Assembly: GCA_016197405.1 (NCBI GenBank)
Contig: JACPVR010000011.1
Span: 62,001-126,000, forward strand
Source: Mycobacterium sp.
Lineage (GTDB): Bacteria; Actinomycetota; Actinomycetes; Mycobacteriales; Mycobacteriaceae
Length of the DNA: 64,000 nucleotides
Direction of reading: 5' to 3'
Shown here piece by piece: positions 7,157 to 17,056 of this stretch; within the stretch, counting starts at the first letter, position 1; the number at the start of each line of letters is the position of its first letter. Position numbers and translations under genes: made by a program. The notes under the pieces were generated by a model. That model did not search any database. It was not told where the DNA came from and worked only from the letters and a program-made list of their open reading frames with translations.

Positions 7157-8860
7157 TCAGGCCTCGGCCAGGTATCGGTGCACCAACATCACTGCCATCG
7201 ACCCTTCGCCGACGGCCGCCGCAACCCGTTTGGCGGATTCCGAACGCACATCTCCTGCAACAAACACACCCGGCACACTTGTTTCCAGGTGATGCGGCGG
7301 ACGGTCCAGCGTCCAGCCGACCTTCTCGCGAAGATCCGGGCCCGACAGGATGAAGCCGAAGTCGTCGCGGGCTATTCCCGCCTCCTCCAACCATTCGGTG
7401 CGCGGTGTCGCCCCGATGAAGCAGCACATGCGGTCGCAGCTCACCGTCTCGGTCTCACCGGTGCGTTTGTCGAGCAGCACCAGGTGCGACAGATGGTCGT
7501 CGGTCGCGGCGGTGTCGACGACCTCGGTGCAGGTCCGGACGGTGATGTTGTCCTTCTTGGTGATGCGGTCGACCAGATACTGCGACATACCGGCCTCCAG
7601 CGAGGGTCCGCGGATCAGCATCGTCACGGTGCGGGCCTTCTCGGCCATGAACATCGCGGCCTGACCGGCCGAGTTCGCGCCGCCGACGATATAGACGTCC
7701 TCGCCGGCGCATTCGTTGTTGTCCGAAACCGATGCGCCGTAGTAGACGCCCCGGCCGATGTAGTTGCACCCCGGCTCCTCGGGGTTGTCCCAGCAGCCGG
7801 TGATCTCCAGCTGGCGATAGTCCACGCCGGTGGCCAGGATGACGGCGCGCGCCCCGATGGTCTGGTCGCCGTTGAGCCGGATGGCGTGTGCTGCGCCGAT
7901 GCCGTTGACCTCGAGCCGGCCCGCCTCCTGCGTGGTGATGACCTCGGCGCCGAACCTTTCGGCCTGTCTGCGCGCCGTGGTGGTCAGGTTGGCACCCGAG
8001 ACACCGTTCTCGAAGCCCAGGTAGTTCTCGATCTTCGAACTGCGGCCGGCCTGGCCTCCGGTGGTGGCCTTCTCGATGAGCACGGTGTTGAGGCCCTCGG
8101 AGGCGCCGTAGACCGCGGCGGCCAGCCCGGCGGGGCCGCCACCGATGACCGCCAGGTCGTACATGTCCAGTTGCGGGCTGGTGGACAGCCCGAGCAGCGT
8201 GGCCAGCTCGACATCGGTCGGCTCCACCAGCGTCTCGCCTTTTTCGGTGATGACGACGGGCAGCCGGGTTCCGTCCAGACCGGCGGCGTCCAGCAGCTGC
8301 CTGCCCTTGGCGTCCTCGGCGTTGACGGCGCGGAACGAGTAGCCGTTGCGGGCCAGGAACTGGCGCACCTGCCAGGACCGTTCGTTGTACCGGTGGCCGA
8401 TGACCTTGGTGTAGGGCATCCCGCGGTCACCTGCGGCGCGCCATTCTTCGAGCAGCCCGTCGATCACCGGGTAGAGCTTCTCCTCCGGCGGATCCCACGG
8501 TTTGAGCAGGTAGTGGTCCAGGTCGACGACGTTGATGGCGTCGATTGCGGCGTGGGTGTCGGCGTAGGCCGTCAGCAGCACCCGACGGGCGAGCGGGAAG
8601 AAGTCCATCGCCTTTTCCAGGAACTCGATACCGCTCATCTGCGGCATCCGGTAGTCGGCGACGAACACGGCGACGGTGTCGCCGCGCAGTTTGAGTTCTT
8701 TGAGGGTGTCCAGCGCGTCCGGGCCCGATTCGGCCCGCACGATGCGGTAGCGCTCGCCGTAGTGACGGCGCAGGTCGCGCGCGACCGCGCGAGACACCGC
8801 GGGGTCGTCGTCAACGGTGAGGATTGCGGGTTTACGGGGCTGGGACTCTGATCCAGGCAT
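7157..8860 (-). CDS. Response-regulator receiver fused to a thioredoxin-reductase-like flavoenzyme
   Basis: 567 residues in three parts. (1) Receiver domain, 13-130, with TVDDDPAVSR and phospho-acceptor Asp69 in FVADYRMP. (2) A thioredoxin/glutaredoxin-like segment, about 175-250, ending LPVVITEKGETLVEP and without a Cys pair. (3) A thioredoxin-reductase-type FAD/NADPH domain with VIGGGPAGLAAA and VGGANSAG. The redox CxxC that normally precedes the NADPH motif is replaced by YGAS, so classical disulfide reduction is unlikely. The ATG at 8860 gives MPGSESQ before the receiver. It is followed by the cNMP-type kinase, so phosphorylation may control a flavoenzyme rather than transcription. Confidence 0.88.
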   Translation of the reverse strand: MPGSESQPRKPAILTVDDDPAVSRAVARDLRRHYGERYRIVRAESGPDALDTLKELKLRGDTVAVFVADYRMPQMSGIEFLEKAMDFFPLARRVLLTAYADTHAAIDAINVVDLDHYLLKPWDPPEEKLYPVIDGLLEEWRAAGDRGMPYTKVIGHRYNERSWQVRQFLARNGYSFRAVNAEDAKGRQLLDAAGLDGTRLPVVITEKGETLVEPTDVELATLLGLSTSPQLDMYDLAVIGGGPAGLAAAVYGASEGLNTVLIEKATTGGQAGRSSKIENYLGFENGVSGANLTTTARRQAERFGAEVITTQEAGRLEVNGIGAAHAIRLNGDQTIGARAVILATGVDYRQLEITGCWDNPEEPGCNYIGRGVYYGASVSDNNECAGEDVYIVGGANSAGQAAMFMAEKARTVTMLIRGPSLEAGMSQYLVDRITKKDNITVRTCTEVVDTAATDDHLSHLVLLDKRTGETETVSCDRMCCFIGATPRTEWLEEAGIARDDFGFILSGPDLREKVGWTLDRPPHHLETSVPGVFVAGDVRSESAKRVAAAVGEGSMAVMLVHRYLAEA

Positions 8861-9188
8861 CGGAATAATTATGCGCCGCGCGCAAGTCATATTGTGAGGC
8901 GGACGGCGCCGTTACTCCGATGGCGAAACCCGGTGGCCGACGCCCACCGCATCCCCGGTGGCGGGGCTGGTCACGACGTTTTGGAGCCTGACCGCAGAGC
9001 GGGTATCGTAGACCAACGGTGCGGTCATCGCGCCGACACTTTGCGTGCTCTGTCCTGGAATTCCAGGATGGTTTCGGAATTTCTCCAGCTCCGGTCCACG
9101 TTAGTAGTCGGAGCGGGTACTGCGCCGAGAACGGGCGCACGAAACCTAAGAGACACGAAACCGCAGAATAAAGGATCGCCAAAAAAGT
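8861..9188 (+). promoter_or_regulatory. Leader and candidate SigA promoter of the infA-rpoA ribosomal block
   Basis: 328 bases without a gene between two divergent transcripts. TTGGAG at 8981-8986 and TATCGT at 9004-9009 are separated by 17 bases, a good primary-sigma promoter, leaving a leader of about 170 bases before infA. The last 70 bases are less GC-rich and end in AAGGATCGCC before the ATG. No promoter as clear was seen for the minus-strand gene that starts at 8860. Confidence 0.5.
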
Positions 9189-9410
9189 ATGGCCAAGAAA
9201 GACGGTGCCATCGAAGTCGAGGGCCGCGTGGTCGAGCCCCTGCCCAATGCGATGTTCCGCATTGAGCTGGAGAACGGTCACAAGGTGCTCGCGCACATCA
9301 GCGGCAAGATGCGGCAGCACTACATCCGCATCCTGCCCGAGGACCGCGTCGTGGTGGAGCTTTCGCCCTACGACCTGTCCCGGGGCCGCATCGTGTACCG
9401 CTACAAGTAA
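9189..9410 (+). CDS. infA: Translation initiation factor IF-1
   Basis: 73 residues, a single S1/OB domain: [43 protein letters not shown] and the end RGRIVYRYK. Binds the 30S A site during initiation. Length and sequence are standard for actinobacteria. First gene of the infA-rpmJ-rpsM-rpsK-rpsD-rpoA-rplQ block, on the opposite strand to the sensory operon at its left. Confidence 0.98.
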
Positions 9411-9494
9411 CGGCACGCGTCAGCGCGTCGCCGAAACTGGCAGCGCGCCCCGAGTAAGTAATACCGACAAGACAGAGAACAGGATCGTAAAGCC

Positions 9495-9608
9495 GTGAAG
9501 GTGAACCCGAGCGTCAAGCCGATCTGCGACAAGTGCAGGGTGATCCGCCGGCACGGGCGGGTCATGGTGATCTGCTCCGATCCGCGGCACAAGCAGCGGC
9601 AGGGCTAG
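9495..9608 (+). CDS. rpmJ: 50S ribosomal protein L36
   Basis: 37 codons starting with [23 protein letters not shown] and ending RHKQRQG. The zinc ribbon CxxC-Cx4H is intact (Cys at CDKC, then VICSDPRH), so this is the zinc-binding paralogue. Lies 84 bases after infA and about 180 bases before rpsM, the usual position. Confidence 0.97.
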
Positions 9609-9667
9609 GCCTAACCAGCCTGGTACCGCAGCACCACCGACAACTGAATGCAGACCTCCCAGCACCA

Positions 9668-9704
9668 ATGAGCGGCTGGAATCTTTAGAGATTGGGCCGC
9701 TCAT
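9668..9704 (+). other. Long two-step hairpin in the rpmJ-rpsM gap
   Basis: ATGAGCGGC (9668-9676) pairs perfectly with GCCGCTCAT (9696-9704). Inside the loop AATCT (9680-9684) pairs with AGATT (9689-9693). Two smaller hairpins follow: GTCCGG/CCGGAC and CCCGC/GCGGG. There is no T run, so a rho-independent stop is uncertain. It may be an attenuator, a processing site, or a binding site for a ribosomal protein regulating rpsM and its followers. Confidence 0.5.
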
Positions 9705-9790
9705 CTACGTCCGGTTCGGAGGCCGGACCCCGCTAGCAGGCGGGAACGGACTGGGAAAAGACCTCCGCAAAGAGAAGGAACAACTGCCTA

Positions 9791-10168
9791 ATGGCACGTC
9801 TCATGGGCGTTGATCTCCCGCGCGACAAGCGCATGGAGATCGCGCTGACCTACATCTACGGCATCGGCCGTACCCGCTCCCAGGAAATCCTGGATGCCAC
9901 CGGCATCAGCCGGGATCTGCGCACCAAGGATCTGTCCGACGACCAGGTGACTCAGCTTCGCGACTACATCGAGGGCAACAGCCTGAAGGTGGAGGGCGAT
10001 CTGCGCCGCGAGGTGCAGGCAGATATCCGCCGCAAGATCGAGATCGGCTGCTACCAGGGCCTGCGCCATCGTCGCGGTCTTCCGGTGCGTGGCCAGCGAA
10101 CCAAGACCAACGCGCGCACCCGCAAGGGCCCCAAGCGCACCATCGCCGGCAAGAAGAAGGCCAGGTAA
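9791..10168 (+). CDS. rpsM: 30S ribosomal protein S13
   Basis: 125 residues: [21 protein letters not shown], the H2TH region [11 protein letters not shown], and the basic tail [22 protein letters not shown] that reaches between the tRNAs. Head protein of the 30S subunit, contacting the 50S. AAGAGAAGGA precedes the ATG. Six bases before rpsK. Confidence 0.98.
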   Translation: MARLMGVDLPRDKRMEIALTYIYGIGRTRSQEILDATGISRDLRTKDLSDDQVTQLRDYIEGNSLKVEGDLRREVQADIRRKIEIGCYQGLRHRRGLPVRGQRTKTNARTRKGPKRTIAGKKKAR

Positions 10169-10174
10169 TCCCGG

Positions 10175-10591
10175 ATGGCACAAGCAAAGAAGGGTGGCGC
10201 TGCTCCCAAGAAGGGGCAGAAGACCCGTCGCAGGGAAAAGAAGAACGTCCCGCACGGCGCCGCACACATCAAGAGCACGTTCAACAACACGATCGTGTCG
10301 ATCACCGATCCGCAGGGCAACGTCATCGCATGGGCGTCCTCGGGTCACGTCGGCTTCAAGGGCTCGCGTAAGTCGACCCCGTTCGCCGCACAGCTGGCCG
10401 CCGAGAACGCTGCCCGCAAGGCGCAGGAGCACGGCGTCAAGAAGGTCGACGTGTTCGTCAAGGGGCCCGGCTCGGGCCGCGAGACCGCAATCCGTTCCCT
10501 GCAGGCCGCCGGCCTGGAGGTCGGTGCAATTTCCGACGTCACCCCGCAGCCGCACAACGGCTGCCGTCCGCCCAAGCGGCGCCGGGTCTAG
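10175..10591 (+). CDS. rpsK: 30S ribosomal protein S11
   Basis: 138 residues: a Lys/Ala-rich N-terminus, then [30 protein letters not shown], and the end [12 protein letters not shown]. Platform protein contacting mRNA near the Shine-Dalgarno helix. Between rpsM and rpsD with short gaps. Confidence 0.98.
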   Translation: MAQAKKGGAAPKKGQKTRRREKKNVPHGAAHIKSTFNNTIVSITDPQGNVIAWASSGHVGFKGSRKSTPFAAQLAAENAARKAQEHGVKKVDVFVKGPGSGRETAIRSLQAAGLEVGAISDVTPQPHNGCRPPKRRRV

Positions 10592-10608
10592 GGAAGGGAC
10601 TGTAGAAG

Positions 10609-11214
10609 ATGGCTCGTTATACCGGACCCATGACGCGCAAGTCGCGTCGCCTGGGCGTCGACCTCGTCGGCGGAGATCAGTCGTTCGAAAAGCGCCCCTA
10701 CCCGCCCGGCCAGCATGGTCGCGCGCGGATCAAGGAAAGCGAATACCGCACCCAGCTGCAGGAGAAGCAGAAGGCTCGCTTCACCTACGGCGTGCTGGAG
10801 AAGCAGTTCCGTAAGTACTACGAAGAGGCCAATCGCCAGACGGGTAAGACCGGCGAGAACCTGCTGCAGATCCTGGAAAGCCGCCTGGACAACGTGGTGT
10901 ACCGGGCCGGTCTGGCCCGCACCCGCCGGATGGCGCGTCAGCTGGTCAGCCACGGCCACTTCACCGTCAACGGTGTGAAGGTCAACATCCCCAGCTACCG
11001 GGTGTCGCAGTACGACATCATCGACGTGCGGGACAGCTCGCTCAACACCGTGCCGTTCCAGATCGCCCGCGAGACCTCGGGCGACCGCCCGATCCCGTCG
11101 TGGCTGCAGGTTGTGGGGGAGCGCCAGCGCATCCTCATCCACCAGCTGCCCGAGCGCGCGCAGATCGACGTCCCGCTGACCGAACAGCTCATCGTCGAGT
11201 TCTACTCGAAGTAA
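10609..11214 (+). CDS. rpsD: 30S ribosomal protein S4
   Basis: 201 residues: MARYTGPMTRKSRRLGVDL, RPYPPGQHGRARIKESEY, then the S4 RNA-binding domain (RLDNVVYRAGLARTRRMARQ). There is no Cys anywhere, so it is the zinc-free (C-minus) form usual in mycobacteria. Primary 16S rRNA-binding protein, and often a translational repressor of its own operon in other bacteria. Confidence 0.98.
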   Translation: MARYTGPMTRKSRRLGVDLVGGDQSFEKRPYPPGQHGRARIKESEYRTQLQEKQKARFTYGVLEKQFRKYYEEANRQTGKTGENLLQILESRLDNVVYRAGLARTRRMARQLVSHGHFTVNGVKVNIPSYRVSQYDIIDVRDSSLNTVPFQIARETSGDRPIPSWLQVVGERQRILIHQLPERAQIDVPLTEQLIVEFYSK

Positions 11215-11263
11215 GAATCGCGTGTCCCCGCCGGGGGCCGCGACACCGAACGGCATCAAATAG

Positions 11264-12343
<1,080 letters not shown>

Positions 12344-12402
12344 CCAAAAACCGTCCCGGTCCTACCTGATACGGGGATCGGCCACATTAGGAGATAGTCG
12401 CA

Positions 12403-12966
12403 ATGCCCAAGCCCACTAAGGGTGCTCGCCTCGGCGGGTCGTCCTCGCACCAGAAGGCGCTGCTGGCCAACCTGGCCACCTCGCTCTTCGAGCACGGCCG
12501 CATCACTACGACCGAGCCCAAGGCCCGGGCGCTGCGGCCGTACGCGGAAAAGCTGATCACCCACGCCAAGAAGGGCACGCTGCACAACCGGCGTGAGGTG
12601 CTCAAGAAGATCCGCGACAAGGATGTCGTGCACGTCCTGTTCGCCGAGATCGGCCCGTTCTTCGCCGATCGCGCCGGTGGCTACACCCGCATCATCAAGG
12701 TCGAGAACCGCAAGGGTGACAACGCACCCATGGCGGTCATCGAGCTGGTGCGGGAGAAGACGGTGACCGACGAGGCCAACCGTGCCCGCCGGGCTTCTGC
12801 TTCCAAGGCTGCAAAGCCGGCCGCTCCGGCTGCCGCCGAGGCCCCGGCCGAAGAGGTCGCCGAGGTCGAGACGGAGGACGAGGCGATCGCCGACGCCCAG
12901 ACCGCCGAGGTTGCCGACGAGGCCGCCGCCGACGAGGCTCCGGCCGAGGATGACACGAAGTCCTGA
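12403..12966 (+). CDS. rplQ: 50S ribosomal protein L17 with acidic C-terminal extension
   Basis: 187 residues. The first 120 are standard L17 ([40 protein letters not shown]). The last 65 are an Ala/Glu/Asp-rich tail, probably disordered, known in mycobacterial L17. Last gene of the ribosomal block; its stop is ten bases before the 16-bp hairpin that overlaps the truA start. Confidence 0.97.
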   Translation: MPKPTKGARLGGSSSHQKALLANLATSLFEHGRITTTEPKARALRPYAEKLITHAKKGTLHNRREVLKKIRDKDVVHVLFAEIGPFFADRAGGYTRIIKVENRKGDNAPMAVIELVREKTVTDEANRARRASASKAAKPAAPAAAEAPAEEVAEVETEDEAIADAQTAEVADEAAADEAPAEDDTKS

Positions 12967-12976
12967 CGACAGCTCA

Positions 12977-13018
12977 ACGAACATGCCCGCCATCGACTCC
13001 GGTGGCGGGCATGTTCGT
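12977..13018 (+). terminator. 16-bp perfect inverted repeat between rplQ and truA, overlapping the truA start
   Basis: ACGAACATGCCCGCCA (12977-12992) is perfectly complementary to TGGCGGGCATGTTCGT (13003-13018) with a ten-base loop. It is very stable and sits right after the rplQ stop, so it probably ends or weakens the ribosomal transcript, although no T run follows (common for mycobacterial terminators). The proposed truA ATG (12983) lies inside the left arm, so the hairpin would also hide that start. Confidence 0.7.
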
Positions 13019-13846
13019 CTTCGGCTGAATATCGCCTATGACGGCACCGAATTCGCCGGCTGGGCTCCCCAGGTGGGGCAGCGTACGGTAGCCGGCGTCA
13101 TCGACGAGACCTTGTCGACGGTGTTCCGGACGCCGGTGGTGCTGCGTGCCGCCGGGCGCACCGACACCGGGGTGCATGCCACCGGTCAGGTAGCCCATGT
13201 CGACATCCCGGTCGACGCGCTGCCGCGGGCCTATCCCCGGCACCGGCCGGCCGATGTCCCCGAATTCGCGCCGCTGGTCCGGCGATTGGGGCGTTTCCTG
13301 CCGATCGATGTGCGGGTGCGCAATGTGGTGCGGGCTCCGGCGGGTTTCGATGCCCGGTTCTCGGCATTGCGCCGTCATTACGTGTACCGGCTGACGACGG
13401 CGTCCTACGGTGCGGAACCGGAGCTGGCACGCTTCGTGACGGCATGGCCGAGGCCGCTGGACGTCGAGGCGATGTCGGCCGCATCCCGAGAACTGTTGGG
13501 GCTGCACGATTTCGCGGCGTTCTGCCGGCACCGGGACGGGGCGACCACCATTCGCGACCTGCAGCGCCTGGAGTGGATCCGTGACGGTGACGCGATCAAT
13601 GCGTATGTGACGGCCGATGCGTTCTGCTGGAACATGGTGCGCTCACTGGTCGGCGCACTCATCGCGGTGGGCGAGTGGCGACGCGAACCGGGTTGGTGCG
13701 CCGGTCTTCTCGAACACACCAGTCGATCGAGTGCCTACAGCGCGGCACCGGCGAAGGGTCTGACGATGGTAGGGGTGGACTACCCGAGCGACGATCAGCT
13801 CGCGCAGCGGATCAGCGTGACCCGCGACATCCGCCGGCTGAGCTGA
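12983..13846 (+). CDS. truA: tRNA pseudouridine(38-40) synthase
   Basis: 287 residues. Makes pseudouridine in the anticodon arm of t[21 protein letters not shown] is the N-terminal motif; [15 protein letters not shown] carries the catalytic Asp; [16 protein letters not shown] and [15 protein letters not shown] follow. ATG 12983 is the only in-frame ATG near the conserved part; no good ribosome site precedes it and it lies inside a hairpin, so a non-standard start slightly downstream is possible. Same position after rplQ as in M. tuberculosis. Confidence 0.93.
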   Translation: MPAIDSGGGHVRLRLNIAYDGTEFAGWAPQVGQRTVAGVIDETLSTVFRTPVVLRAAGRTDTGVHATGQVAHVDIPVDALPRAYPRHRPADVPEFAPLVRRLGRFLPIDVRVRNVVRAPAGFDARFSALRRHYVYRLTTASYGAEPELARFVTAWPRPLDVEAMSAASRELLGLHDFAAFCRHRDGATTIRDLQRLEWIRDGDAINAYVTADAFCWNMVRSLVGALIAVGEWRREPGWCAGLLEHTSRSSAYSAAPAKGLTMVGVDYPSDDQLAQRISVTRDIRRLS

Positions 13847-13852
13847 GCTGGC

Positions 13853-13981
13853 CGACTAGATCCGGACTGTCTCGCTCCTCAGCCCCTCGTCCCTCGGGGC
13901 ATCGTCGACTCGACTAGATCCGGACTGTCTCGCTCCTCAGCCCCTCGTCCCCCGGGGCATCGTCGACTCGACTAGATCCGG
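13853..13981. repeat. 58-bp tandem repeat, 2.2 copies, at the end of a cutinase gene
   Basis: The unit beginning CGACTAGATCCGG starts at 13853, 13911 and 13969. The first two copies are 58 bp each and differ at one base; the third is cut after 13 bases where it runs into the cutinase gene and supplies its last codons and stop. The intervening copies therefore carry duplicated ends of that gene. Looks like slippage or unequal duplication; the short GCCCC/GGGGC arms in each unit could act as weak terminators between truA and the cutinase. Confidence 0.85.
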
Positions 13982-14640
13982 CCCGCCACGAAATCGGCGG
14001 CCTGGTTGACCATTCCGGAGTCGATGTAGGCGGGCTGCAGGTGGTCGGGCCACGATGTTTCCCAGTTGTCCGGTTGGGTCGGGTTGCAGATGGGATCGTC
14101 ACCGTGGCACATCTCGATGGTCCGCTCGCGATAGACCGGGTTGAAATTGGAGATCGGTGCCACCCACTGGATTCCGTTGCCGAACAGTGCGACCGCGGCG
14201 ATGTGCTCGTCGGCTCCCGGCGGCAGCGGGTTCTTGAAACCGAACAACGGCATCGGCACGGCCAGCACCACATCGGTGACCGCGGCACCCAGGGAGTAAC
14301 CGCCGAGCACCAGCCGGGTATCCGGGCAGTTGTTCATGTTGTACTGCACGCGTGCGCTCATATCGTTGGCGCCGACGTCGATCTGGTTGTCGGCGGGGTA
14401 ATTCACCGCGTAGAGCGAGACGTTCTTGTTGGTCTTGCTGCGCAGGGCGCTCATGAAGGCGTTGCCGATCTGCCCGGCGCCGGGTGGTTCGATGCGGCCG
14501 CGCGCGAATATCACTTCGACGGCGGGGCACGAGGCCGCCGCGGCGGTGGGCAGCACCGGGCTGCCGGTCATGGCGACCGCGACGGTGACCAGAAGCGTCG
14601 CAGCCGAACCCAGCAGTCGAGTGATGTGCATGGGCCCCAT
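13972..14640 (-). CDS. Secreted cutinase-like serine esterase
   Basis: 222 residues with a signal peptide (MHITRLLGSAATLLVTVAVAM..AAAA) cleaved before SCPAVEVIFARG. Catalytic Ser is in GGYSLGAA, Asp in GDDPIC, His in WPDHLQ; cysteines suited to the cutinase disulfides are present. Family members hydrolyse esters and lipids outside the cell. Two changes from the usual motifs: FARGR for FARGT and GYSLG for GYSQG. Start is ATG 14640, or ATG 14631 three codons in. Paired with the next gene, as Rv3451-Rv3452 are in M. tuberculosis. Confidence 0.88.
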   Translation of the reverse strand: MGPMHITRLLGSAATLLVTVAVAMTGSPVLPTAAAASCPAVEVIFARGRIEPPGAGQIGNAFMSALRSKTNKNVSLYAVNYPADNQIDVGANDMSARVQYNMNNCPDTRLVLGGYSLGAAVTDVVLAVPMPLFGFKNPLPPGADEHIAAVALFGNGIQWVAPISNFNPVYRERTIEMCHGDDPICNPTQPDNWETSWPDHLQPAYIDSGMVNQAADFVAGRI

Positions 14641-14687
14641 GCTAGCCGGGCTAACGGACTTGGGAGCTGCCGTCGCCGAGAAGGCCC

Positions 14688-15377
14688 TTAGACCAGACCC
14701 GCGATGAAACCCGCTGCCTGCGCGGGATACGGGGTGGATTCGTAGCTCGTGTGAGCGAACGGATTGCGGCCGTCCGAGCAGATCGGATCGCCGTCATTGC
14801 ACAGATCGATGGACCTGCCGCCGAGGTTACCGCTGGTCACCGGCCTGCTGAATTTGGCTGAGGGATTGCCGAATACGGCCACCGCCGCGACGTTGCCGAC
14901 CAGGTTTCCGGGCAGTGGGGGCGCCGATCCGACTTCGCCGACCTTGTTGCCCAGCGGGGGAATGCCGACCAACATGTCGATCACGGCGGCACCCTGCGAG
15001 TACCCACCCAGCACTATCCGGGTGTTCGGGCACTGCGCGGCCATCGCGGAGATGTGATTGGTGGCGTCGACGGCGCCGTCGGCGGCGGCCAGGAAGTCGT
15101 AGGTGGCCGGGTAGTTGACGGCGTAGACGCCGACGGAGCCCACCTGGCCCTGCAGGTTGTCGACCAGGGCCTGACCCACCCGGCCGATGCCGGGCGCTTC
15201 ACTGGTCCCGCGGGCGAACACCACCTCGACGGTGGGGCACGGGTCCGCGGCGGCGGTCGGCAGACCTGCGGGGGCGATCAGCAGGGTGGCTGCGGTCGCC
15301 GAGACTGCCGCGGCGACGGTGGCGATGCGGTGGGCCGCGGGCCGGAGCAGTGCTGGGAGGACCTGGGCGACGATCAT
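14688..15377 (-). CDS. Secreted cutinase-like serine esterase
   Basis: 229 residues from the ATG at 15377. Signal peptide through PTAAAD, mature start DPCPTVEVVFARGTSEAPG. Ser in GGYSQGAAVID, Asp in NDGDPICSDG, His in NPFAHTSY: a complete triad. Lies 47 bases upstream of the other cutinase on the same strand; the two are related but only moderately similar. Likely acts on ester or lipid substrates in the envelope or outside the cell. Confidence 0.9.
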   Translation of the reverse strand: MIVAQVLPALLRPAAHRIATVAAAVSATAATLLIAPAGLPTAAADPCPTVEVVFARGTSEAPGIGRVGQALVDNLQGQVGSVGVYAVNYPATYDFLAAADGAVDATNHISAMAAQCPNTRIVLGGYSQGAAVIDMLVGIPPLGNKVGEVGSAPPLPGNLVGNVAAVAVFGNPSAKFSRPVTSGNLGGRSIDLCNDGDPICSDGRNPFAHTSYESTPYPAQAAGFIAGLV

Positions 15378-15432
15378 GTAGCTAATCTTCACATATTGAC
15401 GGGGGTCATCCGAATCGCATTGTGGGATGCGT

Positions 15433-16419
15433 TCAGCGCGGGGCGCCGGCGGCCGCGTCGGGCCAGCTCGCGGCCGCGACCTCCGCGGATCGGTCGCCGC
15501 GGCGGGCCAGCGCCAGCCCGACGAGGACGATGGCGCCACCGAATGCCTGGATCGGGGTCATCGCCTCGCCCACCAGCAGCCAGGCCCACAACACCGCGAA
15601 CAACACCTCGGCGAGTCCGACCAGAGAGGCGAAGCTGGGCCGCAGCCGGGCCACTCCGCTGATGCCCAGGGCGTAGGCGATGGCGGTGCTGACCACGCCC
15701 AGGGTGAGCACGGGCACCAGCCAGGAGGTGGTGACGCCGGCGATGACGACGTCGTTGGTGGTGAAGGTCAGTGGCATGACGCCGGTCAGGCCCAGCGCGG
15801 TGACGGCTGCGCTGCCCACGATCAGGCCACCTGCGGCCAGGGTTATCGAGTGCAGTCCGCTGCCGTCGGCGGTGACCCGGTCGCTCATCACGAAATAGCA
15901 AGCCGCGCAGATGGCCGCGGCGATGCCCCACAGCACCCCGGCGTTGTCGATGCGAGTACTCGTGCCACCGAAGATGTTGAGCACGAACATGATTCCCAGA
16001 ACAGCCAGCGCGACGCCGGACAATGTCCGATTGCTCGGCCTGCGTTTGGTGGTGACCCAGAGCCAGCCCACCACCAGGATGGGCGCGGTGTATTCCAGCA
16101 GTAGCGCGACGCCGACCGACATATGCGAGACGGCGTTGTAGTAGCAGAGTTGGGCGCCGGCGATCGGGATCAGGCCATAGGCCACGATCGTGCGGGTGTG
16201 TCCCAGTGCTTCGCGGACCCAGCCGGGCCGCACGATGAAGGCGAACACCGCCATCACCAGCGCACCGAAGGCCAGGCGTGCGGTGACCGCGCCGGTGGGG
16301 CTCCAGCCGGCTTCCATCAGCGCCTTGGCGAAGGGCCCGGAGGTCGCGAAGGTTATCGCCGAGCTCAGGGCGAACGCCATACCGAGACGGAAGTGGGTAT
16401 CCGACTTCGCCATCAGCAT
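15433..16419 (-). CDS. EamA-family (drug/metabolite) transporter
   Basis: 328 residues, about ten membrane helices arranged as two EamA repeats (FALSSAITFATSGPFAKAL in the first; LWGIAAAICAACYFVMSD and GLAEVLFAVLWAWLLVGE in the second). Probably exports an amino acid or small metabolite. ATG 16419 is chosen because GGGAG lies seven bases upstream. Starts 80 bases from the divergent CGNR gene, the arrangement of a transporter and its regulator. Not part of the M. tuberculosis order here, so it marks the left end of inserted DNA. Confidence 0.85.
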   Translation of the reverse strand: MLMAKSDTHFRLGMAFALSSAITFATSGPFAKALMEAGWSPTGAVTARLAFGALVMAVFAFIVRPGWVREALGHTRTIVAYGLIPIAGAQLCYYNAVSHMSVGVALLLEYTAPILVVGWLWVTTKRRPSNRTLSGVALAVLGIMFVLNIFGGTSTRIDNAGVLWGIAAAICAACYFVMSDRVTADGSGLHSITLAAGGLIVGSAAVTALGLTGVMPLTFTTNDVVIAGVTTSWLVPVLTLGVVSTAIAYALGISGVARLRPSFASLVGLAEVLFAVLWAWLLVGEAMTPIQAFGGAIVLVGLALARRGDRSAEVAAASWPDAAAGAPR

Positions 16420-16498
16420 GATTGCGCTCCCAACGGTGATGTAATGAGTAAAATCAACTTTGGTCATGACGATAGAAGAGCGGGAGGTCAGCAGTCAA

Positions 16499-17053
16499 AT
16501 GATTTTCAGTCATGACACAGAACTCACACTGCGGGCCGCGTGTGCGCTGGTGAACAGCGACCGCGTCGACGGTGAGCAGCTGGGGGACCAGGCCGCGCTC
16601 GACGAATACCTGGCCGGCTACGGCTGGACCGGACGCCGTGACCACGACGACGGCGAGCTGGCCGACGTGCACCGGCTGCGTGATCGGCTCGGACGAGTGT
16701 GGGATGTCGCCGACGACGAGGAGCGCACCGTCGGTCAGGTCAACGCGCTGCTGTCGGACACCCGCGCTTCCCCCTGGCTGACCCGGCACCCCGAGATGCC
16801 GGAATGGCATCTGCACCTGGCGTCGATCCACGACCCGCTGGCTCAGCGGATGGGTGCCGAGATGGCGATGGCGCTGGCCGACCTCATTCGTGCCGGCGAG
16901 CTGCGCCGGTTGAAGATCTGTGCGGCCGGCGATTGCAACGCCGTGCTCGTCGACCTTTCCCGCAACAGGTCACGCATGTTCTGCGATACCGGCAACTGCG
17001 GCAACCGCCAACACGTCGCGGCCTACCGGGAGCGCCGGGCCAAGGAGAATTAG
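16499..17053 (+). CDS. CGNR zinc-finger protein, probable transcriptional regulator
   Basis: 184 residues. N-terminal ABATE-like helical domain, then a C-terminal CGNR zinc finger: LKICAAGDCNAV (CxxxxC) and MFCDTGNCGNRQHVAAYRERR. GGAGGT nine bases before the ATG at 16499 sets the start. The family is thought to bind DNA; by position it would control the divergent EamA exporter. Its stop is three bases from the convergent oxidoreductase. Confidence 0.85.
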   Translation: MIFSHDTELTLRAACALVNSDRVDGEQLGDQAALDEYLAGYGWTGRRDHDDGELADVHRLRDRLGRVWDVADDEERTVGQVNALLSDTRASPWLTRHPEMPEWHLHLASIHDPLAQRMGAEMAMALADLIRAGELRRLKICAAGDCNAVLVDLSRNRSRMFCDTGNCGNRQHVAAYRERRAKEN

Positions 17054-17056
17054 GGG

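Noticed and set aside
13853..13981. Tandem repeats as a CRISPR array
   Set aside because: Units are contiguous with no spacers and only 2.2 copies; no cas genes are present.
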